In this document: positions 34,615-44,943 of the stretch, in pieces | Layout of the letters: the number at the start of each line of letters is the position of its first letter | How positions within the stretch are numbered: the first letter of the stretch is position 1 | Assembly (NCBI GenBank): GCA_031266555.1 | Contig: JAISAU010000007.1 | Span: forward strand, 1-64,000 | From: Campylobacteraceae bacterium | GTDB lineage: Bacteria; Campylobacterota; Campylobacteria; Campylobacterales; Campylobacteraceae | DNA: 64,000 nucleotides | Reading direction: 5' to 3' | Position numbers and translations under genes: made by a program | Notes under the pieces: model-generated | What the model saw: the letters and a program-made list of their open reading frames with translations, nothing else | Databases searched by the model: none | Told to the model about the DNA's origin: nothing

Positions 34615-37600
34615 ATGGACGTGCTACGCTTTTTCAAATCCGCGCTGTTTTTTATATTAAAAATCTTTTCAAAAGTATTTAAATTTTTAGCTTTTTTACT
34701 AAAGTCTATTGTCGGCGATATAAAATGGAGTTCGCCGTTTTGGTTTTCGTATGTCAAAAAAGCTTTTAAAATATTAGGCGGTAAAACGCTCAAACACTAT
34801 AAAGCTATTTTGATAACATTTTGCGTTATCGCCATCGCGGCTTTTGGCAGTTATTATGGTTATATTTGGAAGCAAAACCAGCCAAAACCTATAGAGATAG
34901 CTCCGATAGAGTATCAAACTTATAGTGCGAGCTTAGGATCGCCGAGCGTTACTAATTACCGCTATGACAAACCGATTGTTTATCCATTGTACGTGTATTT
35001 TGACGGGGACGTCGCTCCTGTTGAGAGTGTTGGCAAAAATGTGACCGAGGGCATATCTTTAACTCCTCATGTTAATGGCGAATGGGTATGGTTTAACTCA
35101 AAAATACTTGAATTTAAACCCGCAAACGAAAGCGATTGGGCAATAGGAGAGAGTTATACGGTGAAGATTAACCCTAAAAAACTTTTGCCCGAACAAATTC
35201 TTATCAGTTCCACAGAATATAATTTCGTGACAAGAGAGTTTTACTATACTATTGATTACAGAGAACTTTATCAAAATCCTGAAAAACCGTCTGAGAAAAA
35301 TGTCATATATGAAGTATCTTTTTTACACCCCGTGGACGCGGCAAGCTTTGAAAAGCAGATATCGTTAAATTTGATCGCTCTCGGAAAAGACAAAGTAGCG
35401 CCAAAACCGTACAAATTCGCGGTTAAATATGACGATAAAAAGCTAAAAGCGTGGATAAGATCCGAATTTGTAACGCTTCCTGAGGTAGATAGCGATATGG
35501 TTTTAAAGATAGGCAAAGGCGTGAAATCGTCATTAGGAGGAGCCGCTACTAATAGCGAAAAAACAAGCTATCAAGAAGTTACAAGCGCGTACAGAGATAT
35601 TATAAAAAATATATTTTTGACATTAGCCGAAAGCGAAGATAATGAACAAGAGCAAGTTTTAGTAGTGACGTTGGTGGATAATGTAAATATAAATGATTTG
35701 TCCAAACAGATAAAAGCTTGGATCTTGCCTAAAGACAAACCTAAAATTAACAATAATAATGAGATAAAAAATTATAGGTGGTCAAATTACGACGATATCA
35801 GCAACGAGATTTTAGCGAAAGCGACTCCTTTGACTCTTGCAAAAGACAATTCAGAAACTGACATGCAAAATATTATAAGTTTCAAATACAAAGCGTCTCC
35901 GAAAGATTATATATATGTGACTGTGGGCAATAATATTGAAACGGTTGGCGGGTACAAAGCAAAAAGCGGCAAAAGATCGGTTTTAAGCGTGCCGGAATTT
36001 CCTCAAACGCTCTCATTCGCCGATAGCGGTTCAATTTTATCGTTAAAAGGCGAACGTAAGATTTCCATAGTGTCAAGAAATATAAAAGGCGTCGATCTTA
36101 ATATAAAAAGAGTTATTCCTTCTCAGCTTCACCATCTAATGACATTCGGACGCTATTATGATAATTTCGATGAGGCTTCTTTTAGGGATGATGAAAATTA
36201 TTATGACAGATATGATTCTTCGGAACATTTTACAGAAATATTTTCACATAAGCAAAAAATAAACGAGATGAATCCCAACAAAATAACGTATACGGGCGTT
36301 GATTTGACAAATTATCTTTTAAATAGCGCCAACGGCAGGCAAGGCGTGTTTTTGGTAACATTAAACTCCTGGAATCCGGACACAAACGCCACCGGTTATG
36401 AAACGATCTCAAAACTTGTCGTGGTTACGGATATCGGACTTATAATAAAAAGGTCGGCAGACGGCTCAAGCGATGTTTTTGCGCAATCAATAAAAAATTC
36501 CACTCCGCTTGAAGGGGTAAAAATATCGGTTTTGGGTAAAAACGGCATACAAATCGCAAGCGCGATTACAGACGCTGACGGACATGTAAGGATCAAAAAT
36601 CTAAAAGAGTTTAAAAATGAAAAAGAACCTACCATTTTTATAGCTCAAAAAGATGGAGATACCTCATTTTTGCCAGCTTTTTATAATAATAACGGCAAAT
36701 ATGGCGACAGAAGGCTTGAATTTTCAAGATTTGATATAGGCGGCGTTAGCAATGTATTGGAGCAGGGTAGATTGAGCGCGTATCTATTTTCGGATCGCGG
36801 ACTATATAGACCCGGAGATAGCGTAAATATAGGCACGATAGTAAGAGCTGAAAATTGGGATATAGGAGTGGGCGGAATTCCTGTGATAGCTACTATTTAT
36901 GATCCAAGAGGTCAAGTTTTTGAGAGTATTCCGCTTGTTCTTGATGAGAGCGGTTTTAACGAGCTTTCGTTTACTACTACCGAAGCGTCACCTACTGGAA
37001 ATTGGATTATAAATTTAAGCGTGGCGTCTAATTTTAATGATAAAAGCAAAGCCGGAATATTTTTAGGTTCCGTTAATGTCGCGGTAAGAGAGTTTGAACC
37101 TGACAGAATGAAGGTTGATTTGAAGTTATCGCCTACAGATATAAAAGGATGGATTAAACCGGACGAATTGCAAGCGCTTATTAGAGTTGAAAATCTATTT
37201 GGCGCTCCCGCGCAAAACAGAAGAGTATCGTCTACTCTTATACTAAATCCAACCGATTTTTATTTTGGTGAACATAAAAATTACCATTTTTACGATGGAC
37301 GCAGAAGTTCCAGACAAGATAAGTTCGAGATTAAGCTCGAAGACGTATTAACTGACGACAACGGCGAAGCTAAACTCTCTTTACTTTTGGAAGAACACGA
37401 AAGAGCGAGTTATCATCTTTCTATAATCACCGAAGCTTTTGAACAAGGAAGCGGAAGAGGCGTTAGCGCTACGGCTAAAGCCGTTATCTCTCCGAACGAC
37501 TATTTGGTAGGCGCAAAAGCGGACGGAGATCTGGGGTATATCAAAAAAGACGCAATAAGAACTTTAAATTTTATCGCCATCGATCAAAATCTTAGCAAAA

Positions 37601-40600
37601 TCGTTTTAGACAATTTAACTCTGGAGATAATTGAGCAAAAATATGTCTCCGTTTTGACGCTCCAAAATTCGGGAGTTTACAAATATCAGTCAAAACTTCA
37701 AGAAGTATCTATAGACGAACAAGACTTTAGCATTGAAAAAAGCGGAACGGACTACTTGCTTAACAGTAAAAAGCCTGGTACTTACAAACTGCTTGTCAAA
37801 AATGAAAAAAGCGACACGCTGTATAGAAGTTATTATGCAATTGTGGGAGACGCTAACATAGATCGATCTTTGGAGAGAAACTCAGAACTTGAGATGAAAC
37901 TCTCAAAAGGCGAATATAAAAACGGCGACGAGATAGAGATATCCATTAATACCCCTTATGTGGGAAGCGGACTTATAACTATAGAAAAAGATAAAGTTTA
38001 CGCGTGGAAATGGTTTAAAGCTTCTACCACAAGTTCGACTCAAAAGATTACCGTTCCAAGAGAGCTTAAAGGCAACGGATATATAAATGTTCAGTTTGTA
38101 AGAGATCCGAATTCTGACGATATATTTATGAGTCCTTTAAGCTATGGGGTTTTACCGTTTAAAGTGACTATGGAGAAAGAGAGCGCTAGTGTTAGGCTCT
38201 CTTCTACAAAACTTATAAAGCCGGGAGAAGACGTAGATATCACTATTAATACAGACAGAAATCAAAAGGTTGTAGTGTTTGCCGTGAACGAGGGAATTTT
38301 GCAAGTAGCCGATTATCGCCTGACAAATCCTCTCAATTTTTTCTTTCAAAAGAGATATTTGGAAGTAAGCAGTTATCAGATACTTGATTTGATATTGCCT
38401 GAATTTAGCAAATTTGAAAGGTTAATGTCGGCTGTTGGCGGCGATGTTGAGGCTGATGAGGTTAGCTTAAGTCAGAGATATCAAAATCCATTCAAAAGAA
38501 AAGTGGACAAACCTGTCGTATTTTGGTCCGGTATTATAGATGTGGACGGAGAAAAAAGTTTTACATATAAAGTTCCGGATTATTTTAACGGAAAGTTGCG
38601 AGTAATGGCTGTGGCGGTATCTGAAAAGCAAATAGGCATAGCTCAAAGCGACACTATAGTAAGAGACGATTTTGTCTTAACGCCGAATGTTCCGTTCACA
38701 GCTGCTTTAAATGATGAGTTTGAAGTGACTTTGGGCGTTTCAAATAATCTTGAAAATGTAACCAAAAAAGCGCCTGTCTCCATATCTTTAGTTGCTACGC
38801 CACATGTAAAGGTTTTGGGTAACTCTACCGCTATTATTGAGTTGGCGCAAAAGAGCGAAGGATATGTGAAGTTTAAAGTAAAAGCTTCCGGTTTGGGCGG
38901 CGGAGAATTGATGTTTAGAGCCGCTTACTTTGATGAAGATAACCAAATAAATTATTTATCGCAAAGAGTTGGCACAATATCCGTAAGACCGGTCACTCCT
39001 TTTAGAACCCAAAGTATTATGGGACGAATGGGAGGAGACAAAGAAGACATAAAAGATATTCGCAACATGTACGATGAATACGCGATAAGATACGCGAGTG
39101 TGGCAAATACTCCTATGGCTATTTCAAACGGGCTTACAAGCTATCTTGACAATTATCCGTATCATTGTTCCGAACAGATTATAAGCAACGCTATATCGGC
39201 CATGATACAGCAAAAGTATTCTTTTTTAAATAGAGCGGACGTTAATAAAATTCCGTATGAGAATATAGCGGCGATTTTAAAATCAAGGCAAAACTCAAAC
39301 GGAGCTATAGGCTTATGGAGAACGACAGCTTACGGCGATACTTTTGTCAGCGTTTACGCGGCTCATTATTTGATTGACGCTAAAGAGAACGGCATAGCCG
39401 TATCGTTTGGTTTGCTTGAAAGTTTAAATGCTTATTTGACCAGTTTAGCGAATGATAACAGCATAGAACACATGGAAGGATTAAGACTTAGAGCGTATGC
39501 TGTGTATCTGCTCACAAGACAAGGAATAGTAACTACGAATATGTTAAGTTCCGTGCAAAAATCGCTGCAAACTCATTATGAAAACAGTTGGAAAAGCGAT
39601 GTAAGTGCGCTTTATCTTGCCGCGACTTATAAAATGCTCAAAATGGATAAAGAAGCAGATCTGCTTTTGCAAAAACCTTGGAGCGAGCTCAACAAAGCAT
39701 ATAATAACGCTTGGTGGTCAAGAGACTATTACGACCCGCTCGTCATCAACTCGACATATATATATTTGATATCAAAACATTTCGCGGAAAAAGTTAGCGA
39801 TATTCCTCCGCAAGCGTTGGAAAATATCGTATTAATGATTAGAACGAACCGTTTCACAACCACATCTTCAGCTATGAGTATTTTGGCTATAGAGAGTTAC
39901 AGTAAGCAAATTGAGAATATCTCAAACGCGCGAGGAAAAAATCTTTCTATTGAAGCCTTATCCAAAGGTGCAAATAGTCCACATGTGATAGCAAATGAAA
40001 GCGGTATATGGGCTTTTGGCAATTTTACGAAGAATGATGTAAATATTATTTTCAATAATCCTTCTAAATTACCCGCTTGGTATTCAGTGGTACAAGAAGG
40101 TTATGATGAAGCGGCTCCTTCGTACGCGATAAAAAAAGGGTTGGAAATATATAAAGAGTTTACCGATGAGAGCGGAAAACCGATAAAGTCCGTAAAGTTG
40201 GGTGAGAAGATAAATGTCACCGTAAGAGTTAGATCTAACTCTAATGAAGGCATAGGAAATGTCGCTGTGCTGGACTTGTTGCCCGGCGGTTTTGAGATAG
40301 TGCAACAAGATCGTCAAAGTCAAGATAGGTATGAATATGATGAATATGACGACGAATACGAATACGATGAGTATGAAGACGAATATGACGATAGATTTAT
40401 CTCGCCGATAGGGTTTAGCGGGACAACATGGGATATCGACTATAACGATATTAGAGAGGATAGAGTAATCATATACGGTACGGCTCAAATGCAGACAAAA
40501 GAGTTTATTTACCAGATAAAATCCACAAATGTCGGCACATATCAAATACCTCCTTCATTTGCGGAGGCTATGTATGACAGAGAGATTCAAGCCGTGTCGG

Positions 40601-40638
40601 CAAACATAGGCAACATAACCGTTTTACCTGTCGAGTGA
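34615..40638 (+). CDS. Bacterial alpha-2-macroglobulin (YfhM type)
   Basis: 2007-residue envelope protein thought to trap proteases, paired as usual with PBP1C. An N-terminal transmembrane helix (about residues 64-84) anchors it in the inner membrane; there is no lipobox. The thioester motif CSEQ (Cys1518) in the NYPYHCSEQ block is intact, followed by the alpha-helical TED-like domain. Start: GGAGG at 34604-34608 is 6 nt before ATG 34615. Odd feature: a 21-residue run of Tyr, Glu and Asp only (about residues 1905-1927) in the C-terminal region. pbpC follows after 1 bp. Confidence 0.93.
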   Translation: MDVLRFFKSALFFILKIFSKVFKFLAFLLKSIVGDIKWSSPFWFSYVKKAFKILGGKTLKHYKAILITFCVIAIAAFGSYYGYIWKQNQPKPIEIAPIEYQTYSASLGSPSVTNYRYDKPIVYPLYVYFDGDVAPVESVGKNVTEGISLTPHVNGEWVWFNSKILEFKPANESDWAIGESYTVKINPKKLLPEQILISSTEYNFVTREFYYTIDYRELYQNPEKPSEKNVIYEVSFLHPVDAASFEKQISLNLIALGKDKVAPKPYKFAVKYDDKKLKAWIRSEFVTLPEVDSDMVLKIGKGVKSSLGGAATNSEKTSYQEVTSAYRDIIKNIFLTLAESEDNEQEQVLVVTLVDNVNINDLSKQIKAWILPKDKPKINNNNEIKNYRWSNYDDISNEILAKATPLTLAKDNSETDMQNIISFKYKASPKDYIYVTVGNNIETVGGYKAKSGKRSVLSVPEFPQTLSFADSGSILSLKGERKISIVSRNIKGVDLNIKRVIPSQLHHLMTFGRYYDNFDEASFRDDENYYDRYDSSEHFTEIFSHKQKINEMNPNKITYTGVDLTNYLLNSANGRQGVFLVTLNSWNPDTNATGYETISKLVVVTDIGLIIKRSADGSSDVFAQSIKNSTPLEGVKISVLGKNGIQIASAITDADGHVRIKNLKEFKNEKEPTIFIAQKDGDTSFLPAFYNNNGKYGDRRLEFSRFDIGGVSNVLEQGRLSAYLFSDRGLYRPGDSVNIGTIVRAENWDIGVGGIPVIATIYDPRGQVFESIPLVLDESGFNELSFTTTEASPTGNWIINLSVASNFNDKSKAGIFLGSVNVAVREFEPDRMKVDLKLSPTDIKGWIKPDELQALIRVENLFGAPAQNRRVSSTLILNPTDFYFGEHKNYHFYDGRRSSRQDKFEIKLEDVLTDDNGEAKLSLLLEEHERASYHLSIITEAFEQGSGRGVSATAKAVISPNDYLVGAKADGDLGYIKKDAIRTLNFIAIDQNLSKIVLDNLTLEIIEQKYVSVLTLQNSGVYKYQSKLQEVSIDEQDFSIEKSGTDYLLNSKKPGTYKLLVKNEKSDTLYRSYYAIVGDANIDRSLERNSELEMKLSKGEYKNGDEIEISINTPYVGSGLITIEKDKVYAWKWFKASTTSSTQKITVPRELKGNGYINVQFVRDPNSDDIFMSPLSYGVLPFKVTMEKESASVRLSSTKLIKPGEDVDITINTDRNQKVVVFAVNEGILQVADYRLTNPLNFFFQKRYLEVSSYQILDLILPEFSKFERLMSAVGGDVEADEVSLSQRYQNPFKRKVDKPVVFWSGIIDVDGEKSFTYKVPDYFNGKLRVMAVAVSEKQIGIAQSDTIVRDDFVLTPNVPFTAALNDEFEVTLGVSNNLENVTKKAPVSISLVATPHVKVLGNSTAIIELAQKSEGYVKFKVKASGLGGGELMFRAAYFDEDNQINYLSQRVGTISVRPVTPFRTQSIMGRMGGDKEDIKDIRNMYDEYAIRYASVANTPMAISNGLTSYLDNYPYHCSEQIISNAISAMIQQKYSFLNRADVNKIPYENIAAILKSRQNSNGAIGLWRTTAYGDTFVSVYAAHYLIDAKENGIAVSFGLLESLNAYLTSLANDNSIEHMEGLRLRAYAVYLLTRQGIVTTNMLSSVQKSLQTHYENSWKSDVSALYLAATYKMLKMDKEADLLLQKPWSELNKAYNNAWWSRDYYDPLVINSTYIYLISKHFAEKVSDIPPQALENIVLMIRTNRFTTTSSAMSILAIESYSKQIENISNARGKNLSIEALSKGANSPHVIANESGIWAFGNFTKNDVNIIFNNPSKLPAWYSVVQEGYDEAAPSYAIKKGLEIYKEFTDESGKPIKSVKLGEKINVTVRVRSNSNEGIGNVAVLDLLPGGFEIVQQDRQSQDRYEYDEYDDEYEYDEYEDEYDDRFISPIGFSGTTWDIDYNDIREDRVIIYGTAQMQTKEFIYQIKSTNVGTYQIPPSFAEAMYDREIQAVSANIGNITVLPVE

Positions 40639-40639
40639 T

Positions 40640-42982
40640 ATGCGAAGACTGAGACGTTTTTTAGGCAATATTGTTATTTTTATAGCGGTTATAGCTTTAG
40701 CGTTTACCGCGCTAAAGCTTATAATTCCGCGTCCAGATTTGTCAGTTCAATTTTACTCTACCGCCTTTTACGACAAAAATGGCGAACTTTTACGTTTGAC
40801 TTTATCAAAAGACGATTTTTATAGAATTCGCACTCCTTTAAATGAAGTATCAAAAGATTTAATTAACGGAGTTTTACTGCATGAAGATAAGTGGTTTTAT
40901 CAACATTTTGGTTTTAATCCCATAAGTTTAATAAGAGGCGGCTGGATAAGTTATATCAAGGGTGGCAATAGACAAGGCGGCTCAACCATAACAATGCAGC
41001 TTGCCAGAATGCATTGGAAATTAAATACAAAAAGCGTAAAAGGAAAGTTAGCGCAGATTTTAAGAGCTATACAGATAGAGCTTTTTTACTCTAAAGACGA
41101 GATTTTGGAAGCTTATCTAAATTATGCTCCATATGGCAGAAATATAGAGAGCATAGGTGCGGCGAGTCTTATATACTTTAACAAACTTCCAAATAAGTTG
41201 ACGCTTCCGGAAGCTTTAACATTGGCTGTGCTTCCGCAATCTCCAAGTTATAGGATAGATAAAAATACAGGCTATGTTGGAGAAAAACTAACTAAAGCCA
41301 GAGATGAATTGTTTGAAAAATGGCAAAACGAGTTTGAAGTTGATAATCTGACAAAAGCGCTTTTTAAACTCCCATTTTCACTAAGACAGCCGGAGAATTT
41401 ACCTTTTATAGCGCCTCATTTTACTCAGCAGCTGATTAATGATGATTTTTTAAAAGGAGAATTTAATACCAAAATAAATACCACAATTGATATAAGAATT
41501 CAAAAGCTTATAGAGACTCAAGTGCGTTCGTTTATTAAGCAAAATAATAAAAAAGGTATAAACAATGCCGCTGTGTTGCTTGCGGATTTGAGAGATATGA
41601 GCGTTGTCGCACATGTAGGATCTGCTGATTATTTCAACAACGATATACAAGGACAGATAAACGCTGTCAATATAAAACGCTCCCCCGGCTCTACTTTAAA
41701 ACCTTTCATATACGCTCTTGCTATAGAACAAGGTTTTATACACCCTATGAGCGTTTTAAAAGATGTGCCTACAAGCTTTAGTTCATATACGCCTGAGAAT
41801 TTTGACAATAAATTTATGGGTCCTCTTAGCGCCATGCAAGCTTTGGCAAGAAGCAGAAATATTCCCGCCGTATATTTGAGTTCAAAGATAAATAATCCAA
41901 ATCTTTACGGCTTTTTAAAAAAGGCGCAAATTAGCAAAATGGCGAGCGAAGGACATTACGGTTTGGCTCTAACGCTTGGAGGCGGAGAGATTACGATATT
42001 TGAGATGGCAAAGCTATACGCGTCGCTCGCTAATGGCGGGATAATGTATGATATCGGAACAAAAACCGAGCAAAACAGAAGCAAAGGAGTTAAGCTTTTA
42101 AGCAAAGAGAGTTCTTTTATCGTAATGGATATGTTGTCCAATATTCCTCGCGTAGATACGCTGGCGGCAGAAACGCGAAAATTGCCTATATATTGGAAAA
42201 CAGGCACTTCGTGGGGATTTAGAGATGCGTGGAGTGTGGGCATAGTAGGGCAATATGTTTTGGTTGTGTGGCTCGGCAATTTTGACAATAGCGGAAACCC
42301 GGCTTTTGTCGGAGCAGATAGCGCGGCGCCGCTGTTTTTCAATATAGTAAATAGTTTACAAGCGACGCAAAAGTTATACGATATAAATAAAATAGTTCCA
42401 AGCGGCGTTAAGATGGTTGACGTGTGTTTATCAAGCGGGGATCTGGTAACCGTTTGGTGTAAAAGAAAAGGTAAAAGCTGGTTTGTCCCGGGCATATCGC
42501 CGATAAAGGTAGATAATATTTACAGACCCGTAGTTATAAACGACGATACAAACAAACCTTTGTGCTCAGGAGAAAAGGCGCAAAAAACAAGAGTTGAAGT
42601 ATACGAATACTATTCGTCCGATATTTTGGAGATTTTCGCGAAAGCCGGACTTCCAAAAAGAAAACCGCCGGATATGAATCATTGCAAGCAAAAGTTTCAA
42701 GACTCAGTGGGTATAACTCCTTACATTACATCGCCTTTAAAAAATACAACTTATACGATAAGAGAAGCAAAAGCCGATAAAGAGAGAATAATCTTTTCAG
42801 CGACAAGCGACGCTAACGCCAAGACGCTTTATTGGTTTGTGGACAACGAGTATATCGGAAATACCGAACAATCAAAAACGCTTGCGTGGCTGCCTGACAA
42901 AAGCGGAAAATTTGAGGTAAGCGTTGTTGACGACCATGGAAGATTTGATAAAATGAGTTTACGAGTAACATTGTTAAAATAA
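40640..42982 (+). CDS. pbpC: Penicillin-binding protein 1C
   Basis: Bifunctional peptidoglycan synthase of 780 residues. An N-terminal membrane anchor (IVIFIAVIALAFTALKLII) precedes the glycosyltransferase domain with catalytic Glu82 in HEDKWFYQHFG and the GGSTITMQLAR motif. The transpeptidase has its serine at Ser351 (SPGSTLKPF) and KTGTSWGFRDAW. A BiPBP_C domain ends the chain. Together with the upstream A2M it forms the known repair/defence pair. A degenerate copy of its 3' end lies downstream. Confidence 0.94.
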   Translation: MRRLRRFLGNIVIFIAVIALAFTALKLIIPRPDLSVQFYSTAFYDKNGELLRLTLSKDDFYRIRTPLNEVSKDLINGVLLHEDKWFYQHFGFNPISLIRGGWISYIKGGNRQGGSTITMQLARMHWKLNTKSVKGKLAQILRAIQIELFYSKDEILEAYLNYAPYGRNIESIGAASLIYFNKLPNKLTLPEALTLAVLPQSPSYRIDKNTGYVGEKLTKARDELFEKWQNEFEVDNLTKALFKLPFSLRQPENLPFIAPHFTQQLINDDFLKGEFNTKINTTIDIRIQKLIETQVRSFIKQNNKKGINNAAVLLADLRDMSVVAHVGSADYFNNDIQGQINAVNIKRSPGSTLKPFIYALAIEQGFIHPMSVLKDVPTSFSSYTPENFDNKFMGPLSAMQALARSRNIPAVYLSSKINNPNLYGFLKKAQISKMASEGHYGLALTLGGGEITIFEMAKLYASLANGGIMYDIGTKTEQNRSKGVKLLSKESSFIVMDMLSNIPRVDTLAAETRKLPIYWKTGTSWGFRDAWSVGIVGQYVLVVWLGNFDNSGNPAFVGADSAAPLFFNIVNSLQATQKLYDINKIVPSGVKMVDVCLSSGDLVTVWCKRKGKSWFVPGISPIKVDNIYRPVVINDDTNKPLCSGEKAQKTRVEVYEYYSSDILEIFAKAGLPKRKPPDMNHCKQKFQDSVGITPYITSPLKNTTYTIREAKADKERIIFSATSDANAKTLYWFVDNEYIGNTEQSKTLAWLPDKSGKFEVSVVDDHGRFDKMSLRVTLLK

Positions 42983-43413
42983 AACAGCTTACAAGTAAAG
43001 AAAAAAAATTTAGATTTTTACATATTAATATCTTTACATGTAACAAAATAATATTGGAGCAAGTGTTGTTGACAATCACGAGAGGCTTGATTAAATGAAC
43101 TTGCGAGTAATGATACTAAAATAGCTTACATGTAGAAATATAATTTAACATTAAATTGTTAATGTTTTAGGTTTTTACATATTAATATTTCTACATGTAA
43201 GAGATAATTTATTTTTTGAATTTAATAGCGGCTCTACATATAACAAAGTTGACAATTTTGATATAAAGCTATAAAAACTTATGTTTTTTTTGCATACTAA
43301 AAGCTCTACATGTAGCAATATGCGATTTATTTTTTTAAAAGCTTACATGTAACAAATAATATTGATAAACTAGAAACAAAAAGATGTGGGGCTAAAAAGC
43401 CCCAAAATTTTTA
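42983..43413. repeat. Duplicated pbpC tail with five TACATGTA palindromes
   Basis: The sequence at 43062-43119 is a degenerate copy of the pbpC 3' end: SVVDDHGRFD in the gene becomes SVVDNHERLD, then a stop, then MNLRVMILK against MSLRVTLLK, offset 142 bp. The following module (TTTTTACATATTAATAT with TACATGTA) is also repeated (43015-43044 and 43173-43200). TACATGTA occurs at 43035, 43127, 43192, 43307 and 43344. No intact gene. Confidence 0.75.
43388..43403. terminator. Bidirectional terminator between pbpC and pyk
   Basis: GGGGCT-AAAA-AGCCCC hairpin followed on the plus strand by a T-rich stretch and on the minus strand by a TCTTTTT run. It lies 10 bp from the pyk stop codon. Confidence 0.85.
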
Positions 43414-44862
43414 TTACGGTTCTAAATTCGCCAGATAATCTATTTCACTTTTTTTGACTATTCTTATGAAGTTTGTGCTTCCTTCAACTCCTGCAGGATA
43501 ACCCGCCGTTAATATATAAGTATGCTCTTTGTCAATCCATCCCGTTTTAAGAGCATTTGTAAACGTGCTGCTAAGCATTCCGTTTAGAGTTGATTTTTCT
43601 ATTACGAGTATCGGTTCAATCCCCCACGCTATAGTAAGCGAACGCGCCACTCTCTCATCATGACATACCGCGTAAATATCGTTTTTTATTCTATATCTCG
43701 CCATTTTTTTTGCCGATTTGCCAGAACCCGTGATAGAAATGAGAGCTTTTACGTCAAGTCTTTGAGCCAGCATTCCGGTTGACGAGGCTATGACATCCGT
43801 TTCATCAAAGAACGCGACGTTTGAAAATTTATTGTAATTATAAATTTTTTCAGTCTCTTTTATGGTATTTGACATAGTTTCCACTACATGTATAGGGTTT
43901 TTGCCTATAGCGCTCTCTTCTGAGAGCATCACAGCGTCTGTTCCGTCAAGTACCGCGTTCGCTACGTCGCTAATTTCAGCGCGTGTAGCCATCTCTTTTT
44001 CCGTCATGGAAAGAAGCATTTGCGTCGCCGTTATTATCGGTTTTGAAGCGGCGTTAGCTTTTTTAATGATATTTTTTTGAATGCTCGGCACTTTATAGTA
44101 CGGCACTTCTATGCCCAAATCCCCTCGCGCAACCATCAAACCGTCGCTAATTTCTAATATATCGTCTATATTTTCAACCGCGTCAAATTTTTCTATTTTC
44201 GCGAAAATTTGCGCGTTTCCGCCGTTTTGTTTCAATAATTCTTTGGCGTATAAAACGTCCTCTTTTCTTTGCACAAACGATATCGCTATAAAATCCACTT
44301 GATGTTTTACGCCCCAAATTAAGTCGTTTTTATCTTTTTCGGTGACAACGTCTATATTTATTTTGGTATTTGGGAAATTTATTCCTTTATTTGAGGAGAG
44401 TTTGCCAAAGTTACACACTTGCGCCGTGATATAATCATCATTTGCGCCAATAATTTCCGTTTGTATATTTCCGTCGTATAGATATATAGGTTCGCCGACT
44501 TTTAAAAGTTTCAAAATTTGGGGTTGATTTATACTTAACTTATAGCGTCCCTCATCTATTTTTTCTCCGTCCGCTTGTTTTGCATGAAACTCTATCAAAT
44601 CGCCTTGTTTTAAGTCAAAATCGTATTTTAATTTCCCAATTCTTATTTTAGGACCGCACAAATCTTGTAAAATGCCGACTCTTTTACCGACTCTTTTTTC
44701 GGCTTCTTTGATATTGTTAAAAGTTTGCGAGTGGTATTCGTGCGAACCGTGGCTGAAATTTAAGCGAAAAACGTTAACGCCGGCTCTTATTAATCCCTCC
44801 AATGTATCTACCGAATCGCTTGATGGTCCTACTGTGGCTAAAATTTTTGTCTTTTTTTCCAT
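43414..44862 (-). CDS. pyk: Pyruvate kinase
   Basis: Converts phosphoenolpyruvate and ADP to pyruvate and ATP. Signature segments are KILATVGPSSD, FRLNFSHGSHEYH (substrate Arg and Asn), the catalytic FAKIEKFDAVEN lysine region, GLMVARGDLGIEV and TATQMLLSM. Length 482. Together with the nearby gap-pgk-tpiA set it shows lower glycolysis is present. It is transcribed from its own region after a 60-bp gap behind the methyltransferase gene. Confidence 0.97.
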   Translation of the reverse strand: MEKKTKILATVGPSSDSVDTLEGLIRAGVNVFRLNFSHGSHEYHSQTFNNIKEAEKRVGKRVGILQDLCGPKIRIGKLKYDFDLKQGDLIEFHAKQADGEKIDEGRYKLSINQPQILKLLKVGEPIYLYDGNIQTEIIGANDDYITAQVCNFGKLSSNKGINFPNTKINIDVVTEKDKNDLIWGVKHQVDFIAISFVQRKEDVLYAKELLKQNGGNAQIFAKIEKFDAVENIDDILEISDGLMVARGDLGIEVPYYKVPSIQKNIIKKANAASKPIITATQMLLSMTEKEMATRAEISDVANAVLDGTDAVMLSEESAIGKNPIHVVETMSNTIKETEKIYNYNKFSNVAFFDETDVIASSTGMLAQRLDVKALISITGSGKSAKKMARYRIKNDIYAVCHDERVARSLTIAWGIEPILVIEKSTLNGMLSSTFTNALKTGWIDKEHTYILTAGYPAGVEGSTNFIRIVKKSEIDYLANLEP

Positions 44863-44943
44863 AACTATCCTTTTTTAAAATTTTATAATATCATTTTTTA
44901 GCTACATAATTATTTCTAATAATACCAATAAAAGATTATCATA

